DNA from: Proteus faecis | Lineage (GTDB): Bacteria; Pseudomonadota; Gammaproteobacteria; Enterobacterales; Enterobacteriaceae | DNA length: 64,000 bases | Assembly (NCBI RefSeq): GCF_003144395.1 | Contig: NZ_PENZ01000012.1 | Span: 62,001-126,000 of the forward strand | Reading direction: 5' to 3' | Shown here: piece by piece, positions 21,894 to 32,600 of the stretch | Position numbering within the stretch: the stretch's first letter is position 1 | Layout: each line of letters starts with the position of its first letter | Notes under the pieces: generated by a model | Seen by the model: only the letters and a program-made list of their open reading frames with translations | Told to the model about the DNA's origin: nothing | Databases searched by the model: none | Translations under genes and position numbers: made by a program

Positions 21894-21920
21894 CGGGGAG
21901 TATTTTACTCCCCGTTGTTT
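21894..21920 (+). terminator. Terminator between rapA and rluA
   Basis: A perfect 9-bp G+C-rich stem CGGGGAGTA/TACTCCCCG (21894-21902 and 21906-21914) with a TTT loop, followed by TTGTTTTG. It lies 12 nt after the rapA stop and only about 20 nt before the rluA start, so it may attenuate rluA rather than isolate it. Confidence 0.85.
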
Positions 21921-21936
21921 TGATGAGATACCCACT

Positions 21937-22590
21937 ATGATGGAAGTGTATAACCCGCCGACGGATCCTTGGTTACATGTTTTATATCAAGATGAGCATA
22001 TTATTGCCGTCAATAAACCCAGTGGATTACTGTCAGTGCCGGGCAAAGCGCCAGAGCATAACGACAGTATTATGTCGCGCATTAAAGCAGAATTTCCTAA
22101 TGCTGAATGTGTGCATCGCCTTGATATGGCAACCAGTGGCGTTATCGTTGTAGCACTAAATAAAGAAGCAGAGCGTGAATTAAAGCGTCAATTTCGTGAA
22201 CGTGAACCCAAAAAAACCTATATTGCACGTGTTTGGGGACATATTGAAAAAGAAGAAGGGTTGATTGATTTACCTTTAATTTGCGATTGGCCTAATCGGC
22301 CAAAACAAAAAGTCTGTCATGAAACAGGGAAAGCGGCGCAAACTTTTTATGAAGTGTTGGAATATGAAGAGAATGCAACAAGAGTGAAACTCTCACCAAT
22401 TACTGGGCGTTCACATCAATTGCGGGTACATATGTTAGCGTTGGGGCATCCTATTTTAGGGGATCGCTTTTATGCACACCCGCAGGCAAGAGCGATGGCA
22501 CCTCGCCTGCAGTTACATGCTCAGGAATTATTTATTACGCATCCTGCTTTTCGATCCCCGATACATTTTGAATGCCTTGCCGATTTTTAG
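21937..22590 (+). CDS. rluA: Dual-specificity pseudouridine synthase RluA
   Basis: Isomerises uridine to pseudouridine at U746 of 23S rRNA and U32 of several tRNAs. The 217-residue protein (E. coli 219) carries the RluA signature HRLDMATSG with catalytic Asp63, and the late motif GRSHQLRVHM. It has no S4 domain, as expected for RluA. It lies directly after rapA in the conserved rapA-rluA pair. The stop codon falls inside an A+T-rich inverted repeat (22585-22608). Confidence 0.96.
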   Translation: MMEVYNPPTDPWLHVLYQDEHIIAVNKPSGLLSVPGKAPEHNDSIMSRIKAEFPNAECVHRLDMATSGVIVVALNKEAERELKRQFREREPKKTYIARVWGHIEKEEGLIDLPLICDWPNRPKQKVCHETGKAAQTFYEVLEYEENATRVKLSPITGRSHQLRVHMLALGHPILGDRFYAHPQARAMAPRLQLHAQELFITHPAFRSPIHFECLADF

Positions 22591-22608
22591 TGCCTTATGA
22601 CACTAAAA
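22585..22608. terminator. Weak bidirectional terminator-like hairpin
   Basis: A perfect 8-bp inverted repeat TTTTAGTG/CACTAAAA (22585-22592 and 22601-22608) spans the convergent ends of rluA and the small minus-strand ORF. Its stem is A+T-rich, so termination efficiency is doubtful. Confidence 0.4.
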
Positions 22609-22687
22609 CAGTCACTGAACTCAATGAAGCAAGGAGCAGACAAAGCGCTAATCCCATAACCCCAACAAGAACACGGACGTTTGACAT
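22595..22687 (-). CDS. Putative 30-residue membrane peptide
   Basis: A short ORF reading MSNVRVLVGVMGLALCLLLA then SLSSVTVLVS. It starts at the ATG at 22687, preceded by AAGGAA about ten bases upstream, and ends at a TAA at 22595. Almost the whole product is one hydrophobic segment that could span the inner membrane, with a single Arg near the N-terminus. It lies 146 nt downstream of djlA on the same strand, after an 8-bp inverted repeat (CCGTGATA at 22749, TATCACGG at 22789). I do not recognise the family. The ribosome site and composition favour a real small protein, but only conservation in relatives would prove it. Confidence 0.5.
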   Translation of the reverse strand: MSNVRVLVGVMGLALCLLLASLSSVTVLVS

Positions 22688-22833
22688 GAATAGAGTTCCT
22701 TTTTTAAGAGAAGAGAGAATGAAATAATTAAATTTCACTTATATTTTACCGTGATAAATAATAAACTCAACTCAGTCTAAGTTATCTCTATCACGGAATA
22801 ATTCTCTCTTTTCTCATCTTCTTTTACAATATG

Positions 22834-23634
22834 TTAACGAAATCCTTTTTCTTTTTTTATCAAATCATAAGCAACTTGGATAGACTGTGCTTTTTGTTTT
22901 GCTATTTCCATCATTTCTGGTGGCAAACCTTTCGCTACAAGTTTATCTGGATGATGTTCTCCCATTAATTTTCTATAAGCTCTTTTTATGGTTTTAACAT
23001 CATCATTCTCATCAACACCAAGTACCTTACATGCGTCAGAGAGCGTTGGGCCTTGAGGGTGAGGCTGATAGCCCTGTCCATTTTGATAATGAAAATTCTG
23101 ACCAGCCTGCATCATTGCTAATATATGTTCAAAATGCGCACGAGAAAAACCTAGCTCATCAATAATGATAAACAGCATTTTTCTTTCATTTGGATGCAGT
23201 TGCCCATCCGCAAAAGCGGCTTGTAATTGGATTTCCAGAAACATCTGAAGTAAGTCACGGCGCCCAACACAAATTTGTCTAACTCGTTGCAATGTGGCTC
23301 TTAATGGAAAGTCGGCTGATTTACCTTCTCTAAAAGCTTGTTGTGCCGCTTGGCGACCAACACCATGCAGATTCATGCGATCCATCAATTCACTGGCAAG
23401 AGAGATATCGGTTTGAGTCACTCGCCCTTTTGATTTTGTTAAGTGCCCTAAAACTTGAAAGGTTGCAGCAAAGAAAAAAGCTTGTCTATCACGCGTATAG
23501 CGACCACCACTTCCTAATTTACTTCGTTGCATGTCATAGAGATGCCCAAGAAAAACACCAATAACAATGCCCCAAAAGCCTATTCCAGCAAAACTACCGA
23601 TGGTAAGGCCTAATAATTTTCCCCAATAGCGCAT
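22834..23634 (-). CDS. djlA: Membrane-anchored DnaJ-like co-chaperone DjlA
   Basis: Inner-membrane J-domain protein that stimulates DnaK and influences capsule and Rcs signalling in E. coli. I take the ATG at 23634 ([17 protein letters not shown]), which has a GAGGAG ribosome site and matches the family start, over an in-frame ATG 11 codons earlier. This gives 266 residues: a single N-terminal membrane helix with Gly-rich [12 protein letters not shown], a central TerB-like helical domain, and a C-terminal J domain with the HPD motif (GEHHPDKLV). It is divergent from lptD. Confidence 0.95.
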   Translation of the reverse strand: MRYWGKLLGLTIGSFAGIGFWGIVIGVFLGHLYDMQRSKLGSGGRYTRDRQAFFFAATFQVLGHLTKSKGRVTQTDISLASELMDRMNLHGVGRQAAQQAFREGKSADFPLRATLQRVRQICVGRRDLLQMFLEIQLQAAFADGQLHPNERKMLFIIIDELGFSRAHFEHILAMMQAGQNFHYQNGQGYQPHPQGPTLSDACKVLGVDENDDVKTIKRAYRKLMGEHHPDKLVAKGLPPEMMEIAKQKAQSIQVAYDLIKKEKGFR

Positions 23635-24064
23635 AGACTCCTCAAATCTTCGATGCTCTGCCTGCAATTTTGCATTATCATACTATTCATTTGCTTGCAC
23701 ACCTAACACCAAGCAACCTCTAAATAAACTTTTTCTTAAAATAAAGAGATTTGCTGTGTCTCTTTGGACAGAGGTAATGCTGTTTTCGTTTAAATTGTGT
23801 TAAAGTAAAATGAGTGACCAAACAAATAACTTTAGCGTTGTTATACAGCACGAAATACCGCATCAGCGCGGTGTTTTTTTGTTTCTAATAAGGCTATAAC
23901 GCTATTTCAACACAGAAACATCGAAAAAATGGGAATTAGACCTATTTTTCGGTTACCGTTAGAACAATGTTCAGAACGTTGGGCTGGTGTCGCATAACTC
24001 CCTGCGTTAGTTTCTAGCTGTTTATCAGCACGAAGCCACTGATGACGGAAGCACATAAATACTT
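23635..24064. other. djlA-lptD divergent intergenic region
   Basis: About 430 bp without a recognised gene. It must contain the divergent djlA and lptD promoters. On the plus strand it holds an intrinsic terminator-like hairpin (23857-23880), enclosed by a 7-bp pairing TAGCGTT (23833) with AACGCTA (23898). An ATG at 23810 opens a 29-codon frame across the hairpin but has no convincing ribosome site. The 180 bp before lptD shows no other structure I can support. Confidence 0.6.
23857..23880 (+). terminator. Terminator-like hairpin in the lptD leader region
   Basis: ACCGC (23857-23861) pairs with GCGGT (23868-23872) around a 6-nt loop, followed by G and seven T residues. It lies about 185 bp upstream of lptD with no recognised gene in front of it. 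It could end a short non-coding transcript or attenuate lptD transcription. Confidence 0.6.
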
Positions 24065-26434
24065 ATGAAAAAAAGTTATCCCACACTGCTGGCCACCCTA
24101 GTTTGGGCCACAATATATGGTCAGCCTGCTTACGCTGATCTTGCCTCCCAATGTTTACTGGGAGTTCCTGTTTATAATAAACCGTTAGTACAAGGCGATC
24201 CTAACAGCTTGCCAGTCACTATCACTGCAAATGATATGCAAGGTGAATATCCTCGCATGATCAAATATAAAGGTGATGTTGATATTAAACAGGGCAACCA
24301 AACCTTAAGTGCAGACAGTGTTGAACTAACACAAACTGAGGGAGAAACCCCATTAAGAATGGTCACAGCAACGGGAAATGTCTCTTATGATGATCCTCAA
24401 ATCATCTTAAAAGGGCCTCGCGCTTGGTCTAATCTTAACAATAAAGATACGGATATCGAACAAGGTAATTACCAAATGGTTGGCCGCCAAGGCCGTGGTT
24501 ACGCAAATAAAATGCAAATGCGTGGCGAAAACCGCTATACCATTATGGATAAAGGTATGTTCACGTCTTGTCTACCGGGAGATGATAGCTGGAGCGTTGT
24601 CGGCTCAGAGGTTATTTTAGACCGTGAAGAGCAAGTTGCTGAGATCTGGAATGCACGTTTTCGTGTAGCCAACGTGCCTATCTTTTATAGTCCTTACCTT
24701 CAATTACCGATTGGCGACAAACGCCGCTCTGGCTTCTTAATTCCTAACGGAAGCTATTCCCGTAGCTCAGGTTTTGATTTCCAGCTACCTTATTACTGGA
24801 ATATAGCTCCTAATTATGATGCGACCATTACGACTAACTATATCAGTCGTCGTGGTTTAAAATTAGACAATGAATTCCGTTATTTAACCAAGCCAGGAAG
24901 CGGTACGATTGCTGTTGATTGGATTAACCACGATAGCCAATACAATAAAGATAAAGCAGAAAATAAATCAGGCTATCTTCCTCGTGATTCTGCAACACGT
25001 TGGTTATTCTACTGGGGACATAGTGGCGTCATGAACAATGTGTGGCGATTTAATGTCGATTACACAAAAGTCAGTGATAATAAATACTTCACTGATTTCA
25101 CCTCTCAATACGGTAATACCACTGATGGCTATGCGACTCAGAAATTTAGTACCGGTTATGCACAACAGAACTGGAATGCCACATTAACGACTAAACAGTT
25201 CCAAGTTTTCTCTGATAATAAAGATGCTAGGGCTTATCGTGCAGAGCCACAGCTTGATCTCAATTATTATAAGAATGATATAGGGCCATTTGATTTCCGT
25301 ACTTACGCTCAATTTGTTCGCTTTACCAGTGTAGGAGATAACACTCCTGAAGCAAATCGTTTCCATATTGAGCCAACGCTTTCACTTCCTGCGTCTACGG
25401 GTTGGGCAAGCTTTAATAATGAATTGAAAATAATGGCAACTCATTACGATCAAGATATTCCTGATGCGTATAAACATAATAACCCTAATCAATTAGACGA
25501 TAATGTAAACCGTGTATTACCACAGTTTAAGTCTGATATGAAAATGGTTTTTGAACGCCAATATCAAACTAATGATATTACCCAAACCCTCGAACCTCGC
25601 GTGCAATATCTTTATGTCCCTTATAAAGACCAATCTAACATCAACAACTTTGACTCTGCATTATTACAGTCAAACTATAGCGGATTATTCCGCGATAGAA
25701 TGTATGGTGGTTTAGACCGTATTGCTTCTGCAAACCAATTAACAACGGGCGTTACTTCGCGTTTTTATGATAGCGAATTAGTTGAACGTTTTAACGTTTC
25801 TGTAGGTCAAATCTACTTCTTTGAGCGCCCAAGAACCGGTCCATCTTCTATTGGTGAAATAATTAACAGTAAAGATGAAAGTGGCTCTATGGTCTGGGCG
25901 GGTGATGCTTATTGGCGTATTACTGATACCGTAGGTATGCGCGGAGGTTTACAGTATGACCGTCGCTTAGGTAGCGTTTCAATGGGTGATGCTATAATGG
26001 AATATCGTGCCGATAGTGATCATCTTTTACAGTTGAGCTATCGCTATGTGGATCGCGATTATATTCAAGCAACACGCGTTCGCCCTTATGATGGAAAAAT
26101 GCAACCACTACCTGAATACCAAAAAGGTATTTCTCAAGTCGGCGTGGTCGGTAGTTGGCCATTAGCTGAACGCTGGGGTCTTGTGGGAGCTTATTACTTT
26201 GATACCAAAGAATCAGAGCCTGTTAGCCAAATGGTTGGTCTACAATACAACACGTGTTGCTGGGCTGTGAATGTAGGTTATGAACGAAAAATTGTTGGCT
26301 GGAAAGTTGACCACAGCGATATTGATAATAAATGGTCTGTCAATGTGGAACTCAGAGGCCTAAGTAACAATCATAGTTTGGGTAGCCAGAAAATGCTTGA
26401 ACGCGGTATCTTACCTTATCAAAGAGCATTCTGA
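24065..26434 (+). CDS. lptD: LPS-assembly outer-membrane protein LptD
   Basis: With lipoprotein LptE, forms the outer-membrane translocon that inserts lipopolysaccharide into the outer leaflet. It is 789 residues (E. coli 784). A signal peptide [20 protein letters not shown] ends at AYA; a periplasmic OstA/LptA-like domain follows, then a large beta-barrel of alternating aromatic strands. The four cysteines used for the two essential interdomain disulfides are present at 30, 169, 731 and 732. It leads lptD-surA-pdxA-rsmA-apaGH, the same order as in E. coli. Confidence 0.97.
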   Translation: MKKSYPTLLATLVWATIYGQPAYADLASQCLLGVPVYNKPLVQGDPNSLPVTITANDMQGEYPRMIKYKGDVDIKQGNQTLSADSVELTQTEGETPLRMVTATGNVSYDDPQIILKGPRAWSNLNNKDTDIEQGNYQMVGRQGRGYANKMQMRGENRYTIMDKGMFTSCLPGDDSWSVVGSEVILDREEQVAEIWNARFRVANVPIFYSPYLQLPIGDKRRSGFLIPNGSYSRSSGFDFQLPYYWNIAPNYDATITTNYISRRGLKLDNEFRYLTKPGSGTIAVDWINHDSQYNKDKAENKSGYLPRDSATRWLFYWGHSGVMNNVWRFNVDYTKVSDNKYFTDFTSQYGNTTDGYATQKFSTGYAQQNWNATLTTKQFQVFSDNKDARAYRAEPQLDLNYYKNDIGPFDFRTYAQFVRFTSVGDNTPEANRFHIEPTLSLPASTGWASFNNELKIMATHYDQDIPDAYKHNNPNQLDDNVNRVLPQFKSDMKMVFERQYQTNDITQTLEPRVQYLYVPYKDQSNINNFDSALLQSNYSGLFRDRMYGGLDRIASANQLTTGVTSRFYDSELVERFNVSVGQIYFFERPRTGPSSIGEIINSKDESGSMVWAGDAYWRITDTVGMRGGLQYDRRLGSVSMGDAIMEYRADSDHLLQLSYRYVDRDYIQATRVRPYDGKMQPLPEYQKGISQVGVVGSWPLAERWGLVGAYYFDTKESEPVSQMVGLQYNTCCWAVNVGYERKIVGWKVDHSDIDNKWSVNVELRGLSNNHSLGSQKMLERGILPYQRAF

Positions 26435-26511
26435 TTTAATCAGACTACGGAATTGGCTGAATAAATATGTCATCCCGCAACAAGATGCGGAAAACACATA
26501 ACGGGAAACTT

Positions 26512-27822
26512 ATGAAAAATTGGAAAACGCTGTTTATCGGCTTAATGATCACGGTCGGTGCAGCTACCAGCTCAACAACATTTGCTGCACAAGAATTAAA
26601 CCGTGTATCGGCTATCGTCAATAACGGTGTCGTTCTAGAAAGTGACGTCAATAGAATGCTACAGACTGTCAAAATGAACGCAAAAAATGCGGGTCAAGAA
26701 ATGCCAGATGAGCAAGTTCTTCGCCAACAAATTCTAGAGCGTTTGGTAATGGATAACATCATTTTGCAAATGGCACAACAAATGCAAATTGATATCCCTG
26801 ATGCCGCAGTAGAATCTACAATTCAGGGTATTGCTGCTGAAAATAAAATTTCACTTGATCAACTGAAAAAGCGTCTTGCTGCGGATGGTATTTCTTACAA
26901 CGATTATCGCCAAGATATTCGTAAAGAGATGATGCTAGCCGAAGTTCGTAACAATGAAGTGCGTCGCCGTATTACTATTTTACCTCAAGAAGTTGATTCT
27001 CTTGCTAAGCAAATTGAAGGCCAAGCAAGCCAAAGTGTTGATTTAAACCTGAGCCACATCTTAGTTCCATTATCAGAAAATCCAGCACCAGCTGAAATAG
27101 AAAAAGCCCAGCAAGTCATTAAACGTATTATGAATCAGCTAAAAAATGGTGCAGATTTTGGTAAATTAGCTGCCACTTATTCTGCTGATCCGCAAGCTTT
27201 AAATGGCGGTAATATGGGTTGGGCATCTATTGATGAATTACCAACGCTATTTGCGAAAGAGTTAACAAATGCGCAAAAAGGCCAAATCGTAGGACCTATT
27301 CACTCTGGTGTTGGCTTACACATTATCAAAGTGAACGATATTCGTGGTGGTTCTAATACCCTTTCTGTTACGGAAGTTAAAAGCCGTCATATTCTGCTAA
27401 AAAGCTCACCAATCATGAGTGACGAGCAAGCCTATGCTAAGTTACAGCAGATCTCTGCCGATATTCGCAGTGGTAAAACGACGTTTGCTGATGCTGCAAA
27501 AGAGTACTCTGAAGATCCAGGTTCAGCATTACGTGGTGGTGAGTTAGGATGGTCAATGCCTGATGTTTACGATCCGGCATTCCGTGATGCGTTAATGCGC
27601 TTAAATAAAAATGAATTAAGCCAACCTGTTCGCTCTAATTTTGGCTGGCATTTAATTGAATTAGAAGACACTCGTAGTGTTGATAAAACAGATGCCGCCA
27701 ATAAAGAACAAGCATACCGTTTACTCTTCAACCGTAAATTTAATGAAGAAGTACAAAACTGGATGCAAGAGCTACGAGTAGGGGCTTATGTGAAAATAAT
27801 GAACGAGAATAATGCAAACTAA
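26512..27822 (+). CDS. surA: Periplasmic chaperone / peptidyl-prolyl isomerase SurA
   Basis: Main periplasmic chaperone for outer-membrane proteins, including LptD, whose gene is immediately upstream. I take the ATG at 26512 ([17 protein letters not shown]), preceded by GGGA, because it starts directly at a signal peptide ending TTFAA. An ATG 15 codons earlier adds a charged extension and has no ribosome site. The 436-residue protein has an N-terminal chaperone domain ([19 protein letters not shown]), two parvulin domains ([10 protein letters not shown] and [11 protein letters not shown], each ending in GWH/GLH-type motifs), and a C-terminal helix. Confidence 0.97.
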   Translation: MKNWKTLFIGLMITVGAATSSTTFAAQELNRVSAIVNNGVVLESDVNRMLQTVKMNAKNAGQEMPDEQVLRQQILERLVMDNIILQMAQQMQIDIPDAAVESTIQGIAAENKISLDQLKKRLAADGISYNDYRQDIRKEMMLAEVRNNEVRRRITILPQEVDSLAKQIEGQASQSVDLNLSHILVPLSENPAPAEIEKAQQVIKRIMNQLKNGADFGKLAATYSADPQALNGGNMGWASIDELPTLFAKELTNAQKGQIVGPIHSGVGLHIIKVNDIRGGSNTLSVTEVKSRHILLKSSPIMSDEQAYAKLQQISADIRSGKTTFADAAKEYSEDPGSALRGGELGWSMPDVYDPAFRDALMRLNKNELSQPVRSNFGWHLIELEDTRSVDKTDAANKEQAYRLLFNRKFNEEVQNWMQELRVGAYVKIMNENNAN

Positions 27823-28810
27823 GCAAATAAAACCACTTGTTATCACCCCCGGCGAACCAGCCGGGGTTGGTCCTGACCTAATTATCTCATTAGCACAAAT
27901 GAGTTGGGATTTACCTTGGGTTGTTTGTGCTGATCCTCAGTTACTTAAAACAAGAGCAGAATTGTTAAACCTGCCTCTTACATTAGTTGAATACGATCCT
28001 GCCACGCCACCTCAAATACACACACCAAGCCAAATTTGTGTACTCCCAATCACACTTCACGCTAATGTCATTCCAAGTACATTAGATGCGCGCAATGGAT
28101 TATACGTTGTAGAAACATTAGCGCGTGCTTGTGACGGTTGCCTAAGTGGTGAGTTTGCAGCACTCGTGACAGGGCCGGTTCATAAAGGCATTATCAATGA
28201 CGCAGGTGTGCATTTTACAGGACACACCGAGTTTTTTGCTGATCGTAGCCACTGTGAACGCGTTGTTATGATGCTCGCAACAGATACATTAAGAGTTGCA
28301 TTAGCAACCACACATTTACCATTACGAAATGTGGCGGATGCAATTACAGGCGAACTTCTGCATGAAATTATCACTATTTTAAACCATGATTTAAAAACCA
28401 AATTTGGTATAGCAGAACCTCAAATTTACGTTTGTGGCCTTAATCCTCACGCAGGAGAAAGCGGTCATATGGGACGTGAAGAAATTGATATTATTGAGCC
28501 TGCATTAGCACAATTACGTCAGCAAGGCGTTCATCTTCATGGCCCTTATCCTGCTGATACGTTATTTCAACCAAAATATTTAACACATGCTGATGCGGTA
28601 CTAGCGATGTATCACGATCAGGGATTACCTGTGCTAAAATATGAAGGTTTCGGTCGTGCCGTAAATATCACTCTCGGTCTTCCTTTTATCCGTACTTCTG
28701 TTGATCATGGCACCGCCCTTGAGCTTGCAGGTACGAAAAGCGCAGATGCTGGCAGTTTTTGCACCGCATTAAATTTAGCCATTAATATGATACAAAATTG
28801 TAATGAATAA
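27812..28810 (+). CDS. pdxA: 4-hydroxythreonine-4-phosphate dehydrogenase
   Basis: NAD-dependent enzyme of pyridoxal 5'-phosphate synthesis that oxidises 4-phosphohydroxy-L-threonine. The 332-residue protein (E. coli 329) shows the family start [13 protein letters not shown], the metal-binding [22 protein letters not shown] and the C-terminal [15 protein letters not shown] with its metal His. It overlaps surA by 11 nt and rsmA by 8 nt, consistent with translational coupling in this operon. Confidence 0.97.
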   Translation: MQTKQIKPLVITPGEPAGVGPDLIISLAQMSWDLPWVVCADPQLLKTRAELLNLPLTLVEYDPATPPQIHTPSQICVLPITLHANVIPSTLDARNGLYVVETLARACDGCLSGEFAALVTGPVHKGIINDAGVHFTGHTEFFADRSHCERVVMMLATDTLRVALATTHLPLRNVADAITGELLHEIITILNHDLKTKFGIAEPQIYVCGLNPHAGESGHMGREEIDIIEPALAQLRQQGVHLHGPYPADTLFQPKYLTHADAVLAMYHDQGLPVLKYEGFGRAVNITLGLPFIRTSVDHGTALELAGTKSADAGSFCTALNLAINMIQNCNE

Positions 28811-29621
28811 TAGAGTCCATCAGGGGCACTTTGCCCGCAAACGCTTCGGGCAGAACTTTTTAACAGACAGCTATATTATTGAAAGTATTGTTGAATCCAT
28901 TTATCCTCAACCAGGTGAAGCCATCGTTGAAATTGGTCCTGGTTTAGGTGCAATTACAGAACCAGTAGGCGCAAGAATGGATAAAATGACGGTTGTAGAA
29001 ATTGACCGTGATTTAGCCGCTCGTTTAGAAGTTCATCCTACATTAAAAGACAAGCTGACCATTATTCAGCAAGATGCAATGACGATTGATTTTGCACAAT
29101 TAGCAAAAGAGCGTCAGCAACCTTTGCGTGTTTTTGGTAACTTGCCTTATAACATTTCTACACCACTTATGTTCCACTTATTCAGTTTTGCTGATGCAAT
29201 TTCTGATATGACATTTATGCTCCAAAAAGAAGTGGTTAATCGTCTTGTTGCAGGTCACGGTAGCAAAACTTATGGTCGCTTAAGTGTGATGGCGCAATAT
29301 TATTGCCAAATCATCCCAGTACTTGAAGTACCACCGACTTCATTTAAACCGGCACCTAAAGTTGATTCAGCGGTTGTTCGTTTGATCCCTTACAAAGAAA
29401 AGCCATACCCAGTAACGGATATTGCCATGCTTAGTCGTATTACCGCCCAAGCATTCAATCAACGCCGTAAAACACTACGCAATAGCTTAGGTGGATTACT
29501 TACAGCAGAAGATATGATAGCACTTGATATCGATCCAACGGCAAGAGCAGAAAATATCTCTGTTGAGCAATACTGCAAAGTGGCAAACTGGTTATCTCAA
29601 AAGCAAGACTCACAAGCATAA
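28803..29621 (+). CDS. rsmA: 16S rRNA dimethyladenosine transferase
   Basis: KsgA; dimethylates A1518 and A1519 near the 3' end of 16S rRNA, a late quality-control step of 30S assembly. The 272-residue protein (E. coli 273) has KRFGQNFL, the SAM-binding motif [11 protein letters not shown], acidic motif VVEIDRDLA, and the catalytic NLPYNIS. The C-terminal [14 protein letters not shown] is also diagnostic. It starts inside the end of pdxA and is followed by apaG after 25 nt. Confidence 0.97.
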   Translation: MNNRVHQGHFARKRFGQNFLTDSYIIESIVESIYPQPGEAIVEIGPGLGAITEPVGARMDKMTVVEIDRDLAARLEVHPTLKDKLTIIQQDAMTIDFAQLAKERQQPLRVFGNLPYNISTPLMFHLFSFADAISDMTFMLQKEVVNRLVAGHGSKTYGRLSVMAQYYCQIIPVLEVPPTSFKPAPKVDSAVVRLIPYKEKPYPVTDIAMLSRITAQAFNQRRKTLRNSLGGLLTAEDMIALDIDPTARAENISVEQYCKVANWLSQKQDSQA

Positions 29622-29646
29622 GATAAAGCCAGAGACAGGAGGCACT

Positions 29647-30024
29647 ATGTTCACCTCATCAAAAGTGGCGATACAGGTACAAAGCGTTTACATTGAAAGC
29701 CAATCTTCCCCTGAAGATGAGCGATATGTTTTTGCTTATACCATATCAATTCATAATTTGAATAAATGTGCAATTCGCCTCCTGCGTCGCTATTGGTTGA
29801 TCACCAATGCACAAGGTAATACCACTGAAGTTCGAGGTGAAGGTGTTGTCGGCGAACAGCCGCTTATCGAGCCTGGCACACAATACCGCTATACCAGTGG
29901 TGCCGTTCTTGAAACACCAATGGGAACAATGGAAGGTCATTATGAAATGATAGACACTGATGGTCGATTATTTCAAATAGAGATCCCTGTTTTCCGCCTT
30001 GCACTTCCAACATTGATAAACTAA
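29647..30024 (+). CDS. apaG: ApaG
   Basis: A 125-residue fibronectin-III-like beta-sandwich protein of uncertain biochemical function, the same length as E. coli ApaG. The start is the ATG at 29647 with the strong ribosome site CAGGAGG; a longer in-frame reading would overlap rsmA and is rejected. Diagnostic strings are [33 protein letters not shown] and GTMEGHYEM. It is 2 nt upstream of apaH, in the conserved rsmA-apaG-apaH order. Confidence 0.96.
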   Translation: MFTSSKVAIQVQSVYIESQSSPEDERYVFAYTISIHNLNKCAIRLLRRYWLITNAQGNTTEVRGEGVVGEQPLIEPGTQYRYTSGAVLETPMGTMEGHYEMIDTDGRLFQIEIPVFRLALPTLIN

Positions 30025-30026
30025 CT

Positions 30027-30848
30027 ATGGCAACTTATTTAATTGGTGATATTCATGGCTGTTACCATGAACTGCGCCACCTTCTTGATAAAGTCAGCTT
30101 TGATCCTGCGCAAGACACATTATGGCTAACGGGGGATCTTGTTGCACGAGGCCCTGACTCGCTTGAAGTACTTCGTTTTGTAAAAAGCTTAGGCCATTCA
30201 CTAAAGCTCGTCTTGGGCAATCACGATCTTCATCTTTTAGGTGTCTTTGCAAAAATTAGTCGCAATAAACCAAGAGATAAGCTGAATAATTTACTTAATG
30301 CGCCTGATGCAGATGAATTAATTAATTGGCTAAGACGCCAACCTGTATTGCAAGTTGATGAAGACAAGAAAATCATCATGGCTCACGCAGGGATCACGCC
30401 ACAATGGGATTTAGAAACAGCCAAAATGTGTGCTCGTGAAGTTGAAGCTATTTTAAGTAGTGATAGCTACCCTTTATTTATTAACTCAATGTATGGCGAT
30501 TTACCAAACAATTGGTCACCAGAACTTTCGGGGCTAGCACGATTACGCTTCAGTACTAATGCACTCACACGTATGCGTTACTGCTTTCCCAATGGCCAGC
30601 TTGATATGATTTGTAAAGATAAACCACAAGACGCTCCTGCACCATTAAAGCCTTGGTTCGATTTACCAAGCCAGTTACCTGAAGGTTATAGCATTGTATT
30701 TGGGCATTGGGCCTCTCTTGAAGGAAAAGGCACTCCTGATAATGTTTATGCATTAGATACGGGATGTTGCTGGGGTGGAAATCTCACTTGTTTACGTTGG
30801 GAAGACAAACAATACTTCACTCAATCTAGCCTATCAGCCCCCAAATAA
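30027..30848 (+). CDS. apaH: Diadenosine tetraphosphatase
   Basis: Symmetrical Ap4A hydrolase that splits Np4N nucleotides and also removes Np4 caps from RNA, complementing RppH. The 273-residue metallophosphoesterase (E. coli 280) shows [35 protein letters not shown] and a C-terminal FGHWASLEG. It is the last gene of the lptD operon; a hairpin follows 28 nt downstream and folA is convergent. Confidence 0.97.
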   Translation: MATYLIGDIHGCYHELRHLLDKVSFDPAQDTLWLTGDLVARGPDSLEVLRFVKSLGHSLKLVLGNHDLHLLGVFAKISRNKPRDKLNNLLNAPDADELINWLRRQPVLQVDEDKKIIMAHAGITPQWDLETAKMCAREVEAILSSDSYPLFINSMYGDLPNNWSPELSGLARLRFSTNALTRMRYCFPNGQLDMICKDKPQDAPAPLKPWFDLPSQLPEGYSIVFGHWASLEGKGTPDNVYALDTGCCWGGNLTCLRWEDKQYFTQSSLSAPK

Positions 30849-30876
30849 CGCACTTATTATCCCTTTACTTCTTCTT

Positions 30877-30905
30877 GCGCAAAATGGCGACATTGCCTTT
30901 TGCGC
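30877..30905 (+). terminator. Hairpin after apaH
   Basis: GCGCAAAA (30877-30884) pairs with TTTTGCGC (30898-30905), extended by GGC/GCC inside. No strong T-tract follows (GATATGGGTTTT), so it is a likely but not classic terminator of the lptD-apaH operon. Confidence 0.55.
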
Positions 30906-31242
30906 GATATGGGTTTTACCCTCATATATTACCTAAATGACTCTTTTTTATTCTAAAGAGAACGTTTTACATACAAAAACGAACACCTTAAGAAATTTAT
31001 AAATTTAATCATTAACAATCAATAAGTTATTTTTTTTCATAGAAAAATAAGTACGAAAAAACACAATATTGAGAATAAAAAATCTCTATATCGATTAATA
31101 TCTCATATATTATTCTTATAAAATGAATTTATTAAAATATAAATAATGATTAGCTTAAAATAAATCTCTTTTTATAAAAATATTTAAGTAGAATAATAAA
31201 TTTTACTTCTTATTATTTTTATAGGAATAAAATAGGAATAAT

Positions 31243-31271
31243 AAAAAGGGAGATATTAAATCTCCCTTTTT
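31243..31271 (-). terminator. Terminator of folA (bidirectional)
   Basis: A perfect 12-bp stem AAAAAGGGAGAT/ATCTCCCTTTTT (31243-31254 and 31260-31271) with A and T runs on both sides, 13 nt past the folA stop. It can work in either direction. Confidence 0.88.
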
Positions 31272-31283
31272 ATTTAATTCTTG

Positions 31284-31769
31284 TTATTTTCTTCTTTTTA
31301 ATATTTCAAAGCAGTAGTTATGTGAGTTATTTTCATCTGCTTCATGGTATTCCATAAAAGTAGAATCCCACTCATCAGGTTCATAATCTGGGAATGTTGT
31401 ATCACCGATAACTTCAGCATCGATGTGTGTTAGATAAAGTGTATTTGCCATAGGCAGAAATTGCTCGTACACTTTACCGCCGCCTATAACCATGATTTCT
31501 TCATGATTTTCAGCGGCTTGTAAAGCTTCCTCTACAGATTTAACCCAAATAACATCGCTATCTGTTCCAGGCTGACTACTCAAAACAATATTAAGACGAT
31601 TTGGTAAAGGACGTCCAATAGACTCATAAGTCACCCGCCCCATAATAACGGGTTTATTTAGCGTATTTTTTTTAAACCATGCGAGGTCACCCGGTAATGT
31701 CCAAGGCATTGCCTTTTCCATACCAATAATGCGATCCATCGCTAATGCTGCGATTAAACTAATATTCAT
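31284..31769 (-). CDS. folA: Dihydrofolate reductase
   Basis: NADPH-dependent reduction of dihydrofolate to tetrahydrofolate; replenishes the cofactor consumed by ThyA and is the trimethoprim target. The 161-residue chromosomal enzyme (E. coli 159) shows [29 protein letters not shown] with the catalytic Asp, [19 protein letters not shown], and [16 protein letters not shown]. It follows the apaH operon in convergent orientation. Nothing suggests an acquired resistant dfr gene. Confidence 0.97.
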   Translation of the reverse strand: MNISLIAALAMDRIIGMEKAMPWTLPGDLAWFKKNTLNKPVIMGRVTYESIGRPLPNRLNIVLSSQPGTDSDVIWVKSVEEALQAAENHEEIMVIGGGKVYEQFLPMANTLYLTHIDAEVIGDTTFPDYEPDEWDSTFMEYHEADENNSHNYCFEILKRRK

Positions 31770-31943
31770 TTACACACCTACGGGTAAAGATGGGAAAAAA
31801 CTGTTCACACTATACGTAAAGCTAAAACCTGAGTCGATACAAATTATGCTTCCTTGATAATAAATAATTGCTTTATACTCGAAGTGTTAACTTAATCATA
31901 TAAGATTCAATCATTATAATATTGTTATATACAAGGCGCTATT

Positions 31944-32558
31944 ATGCTTGAAACTTCTTTAGTTGTTTTTACAATTGCTTTACTCGGTATGATCTCACCA
32001 GGTCCTGACTTTTTTCTCGTTGTAAAAAATGCAGCACGTTATCAACGATCTGCAGCAATGATGACTGCAATGGGAATTGTGGCTGCATTACTTGTGCATA
32101 TGTCATATTGTGTTGCCGGCATTGCTGTTCTTATCACAACAACACCTTGGCTTTTTTCCATTTTAAAATATGCAGGTGCTGTTTATTTGCTATGGATTGG
32201 CTTTCAGAGTTTGCTCTCAAAATCTAATCATTCGATTGATGAAAAAGCCACACAACATTCACAAATCAGCTTTAAGAAAGCTTTTATGCAGGGTTTTCTC
32301 TGTAATTTACTCAACCCTAAAGCCACTTTGTTCTTTCTTGCCGTTTTCACTCAAGTATTAAGTGTTGATTCAAGCATCGGTGAAAAATTATGGTATGCCT
32401 TTATTATTTGGGGCTTAGCCGTAGTTTACTGGCCTTTATTGGTTTTATTAATTCAAAGTGCGCCTGTCAGAAAAGTGCTTAATAAAGTCCAAAAAGGGAT
32501 TGATAAAGTATTAGGTGTAGTACTGATTGGTTTAGGTATTAAAGTCGCGTTAAGTTAA
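31944..32558 (+). CDS. LysE/RhtB-family amino acid exporter
   Basis: A 204-residue inner-membrane protein with about six hydrophobic segments. The family signature GMISPGPDFFLVVKNA is near the N-terminus (GxxSPGPD), and NLLNPKATLFFLAVF is in the middle. Such proteins export amino acids such as threonine, homoserine lactone or lysine; length and motif are closest to the RhtC type, but the substrate cannot be read from sequence. It stands alone between folA and an A+T-rich orphan gene, ends at a strong hairpin, and is divergent from folA. Confidence 0.88.
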   Translation: MLETSLVVFTIALLGMISPGPDFFLVVKNAARYQRSAAMMTAMGIVAALLVHMSYCVAGIAVLITTTPWLFSILKYAGAVYLLWIGFQSLLSKSNHSIDEKATQHSQISFKKAFMQGFLCNLLNPKATLFFLAVFTQVLSVDSSIGEKLWYAFIIWGLAVVYWPLLVLLIQSAPVRKVLNKVQKGIDKVLGVVLIGLGIKVALS

Positions 32559-32566
32559 AAAATAAA

Positions 32567-32600
32567 ATATCATATAGTCGCAAGCTATATGATATATTTT
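32567..32600. terminator. Bidirectional terminator after the LysE-family gene
   Basis: A perfect 11-bp stem ATATCATATAG/CTATATGATAT (32567-32577 and 32585-32595) with flanking A and T runs. It lies between the convergent exporter and orphan gene and probably serves both. Confidence 0.75.

Larger units (their letters stand above)
30849..31283. other. apaH-folA convergent intergenic region
   Basis: 435 bp between convergent genes. It holds the apaH hairpin at the left and the folA terminator at the right. The middle (about 30950-31240) is extremely A+T-rich with homopolymeric runs; I see no ORF, RNA gene or repeat in it. Confidence 0.6.
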
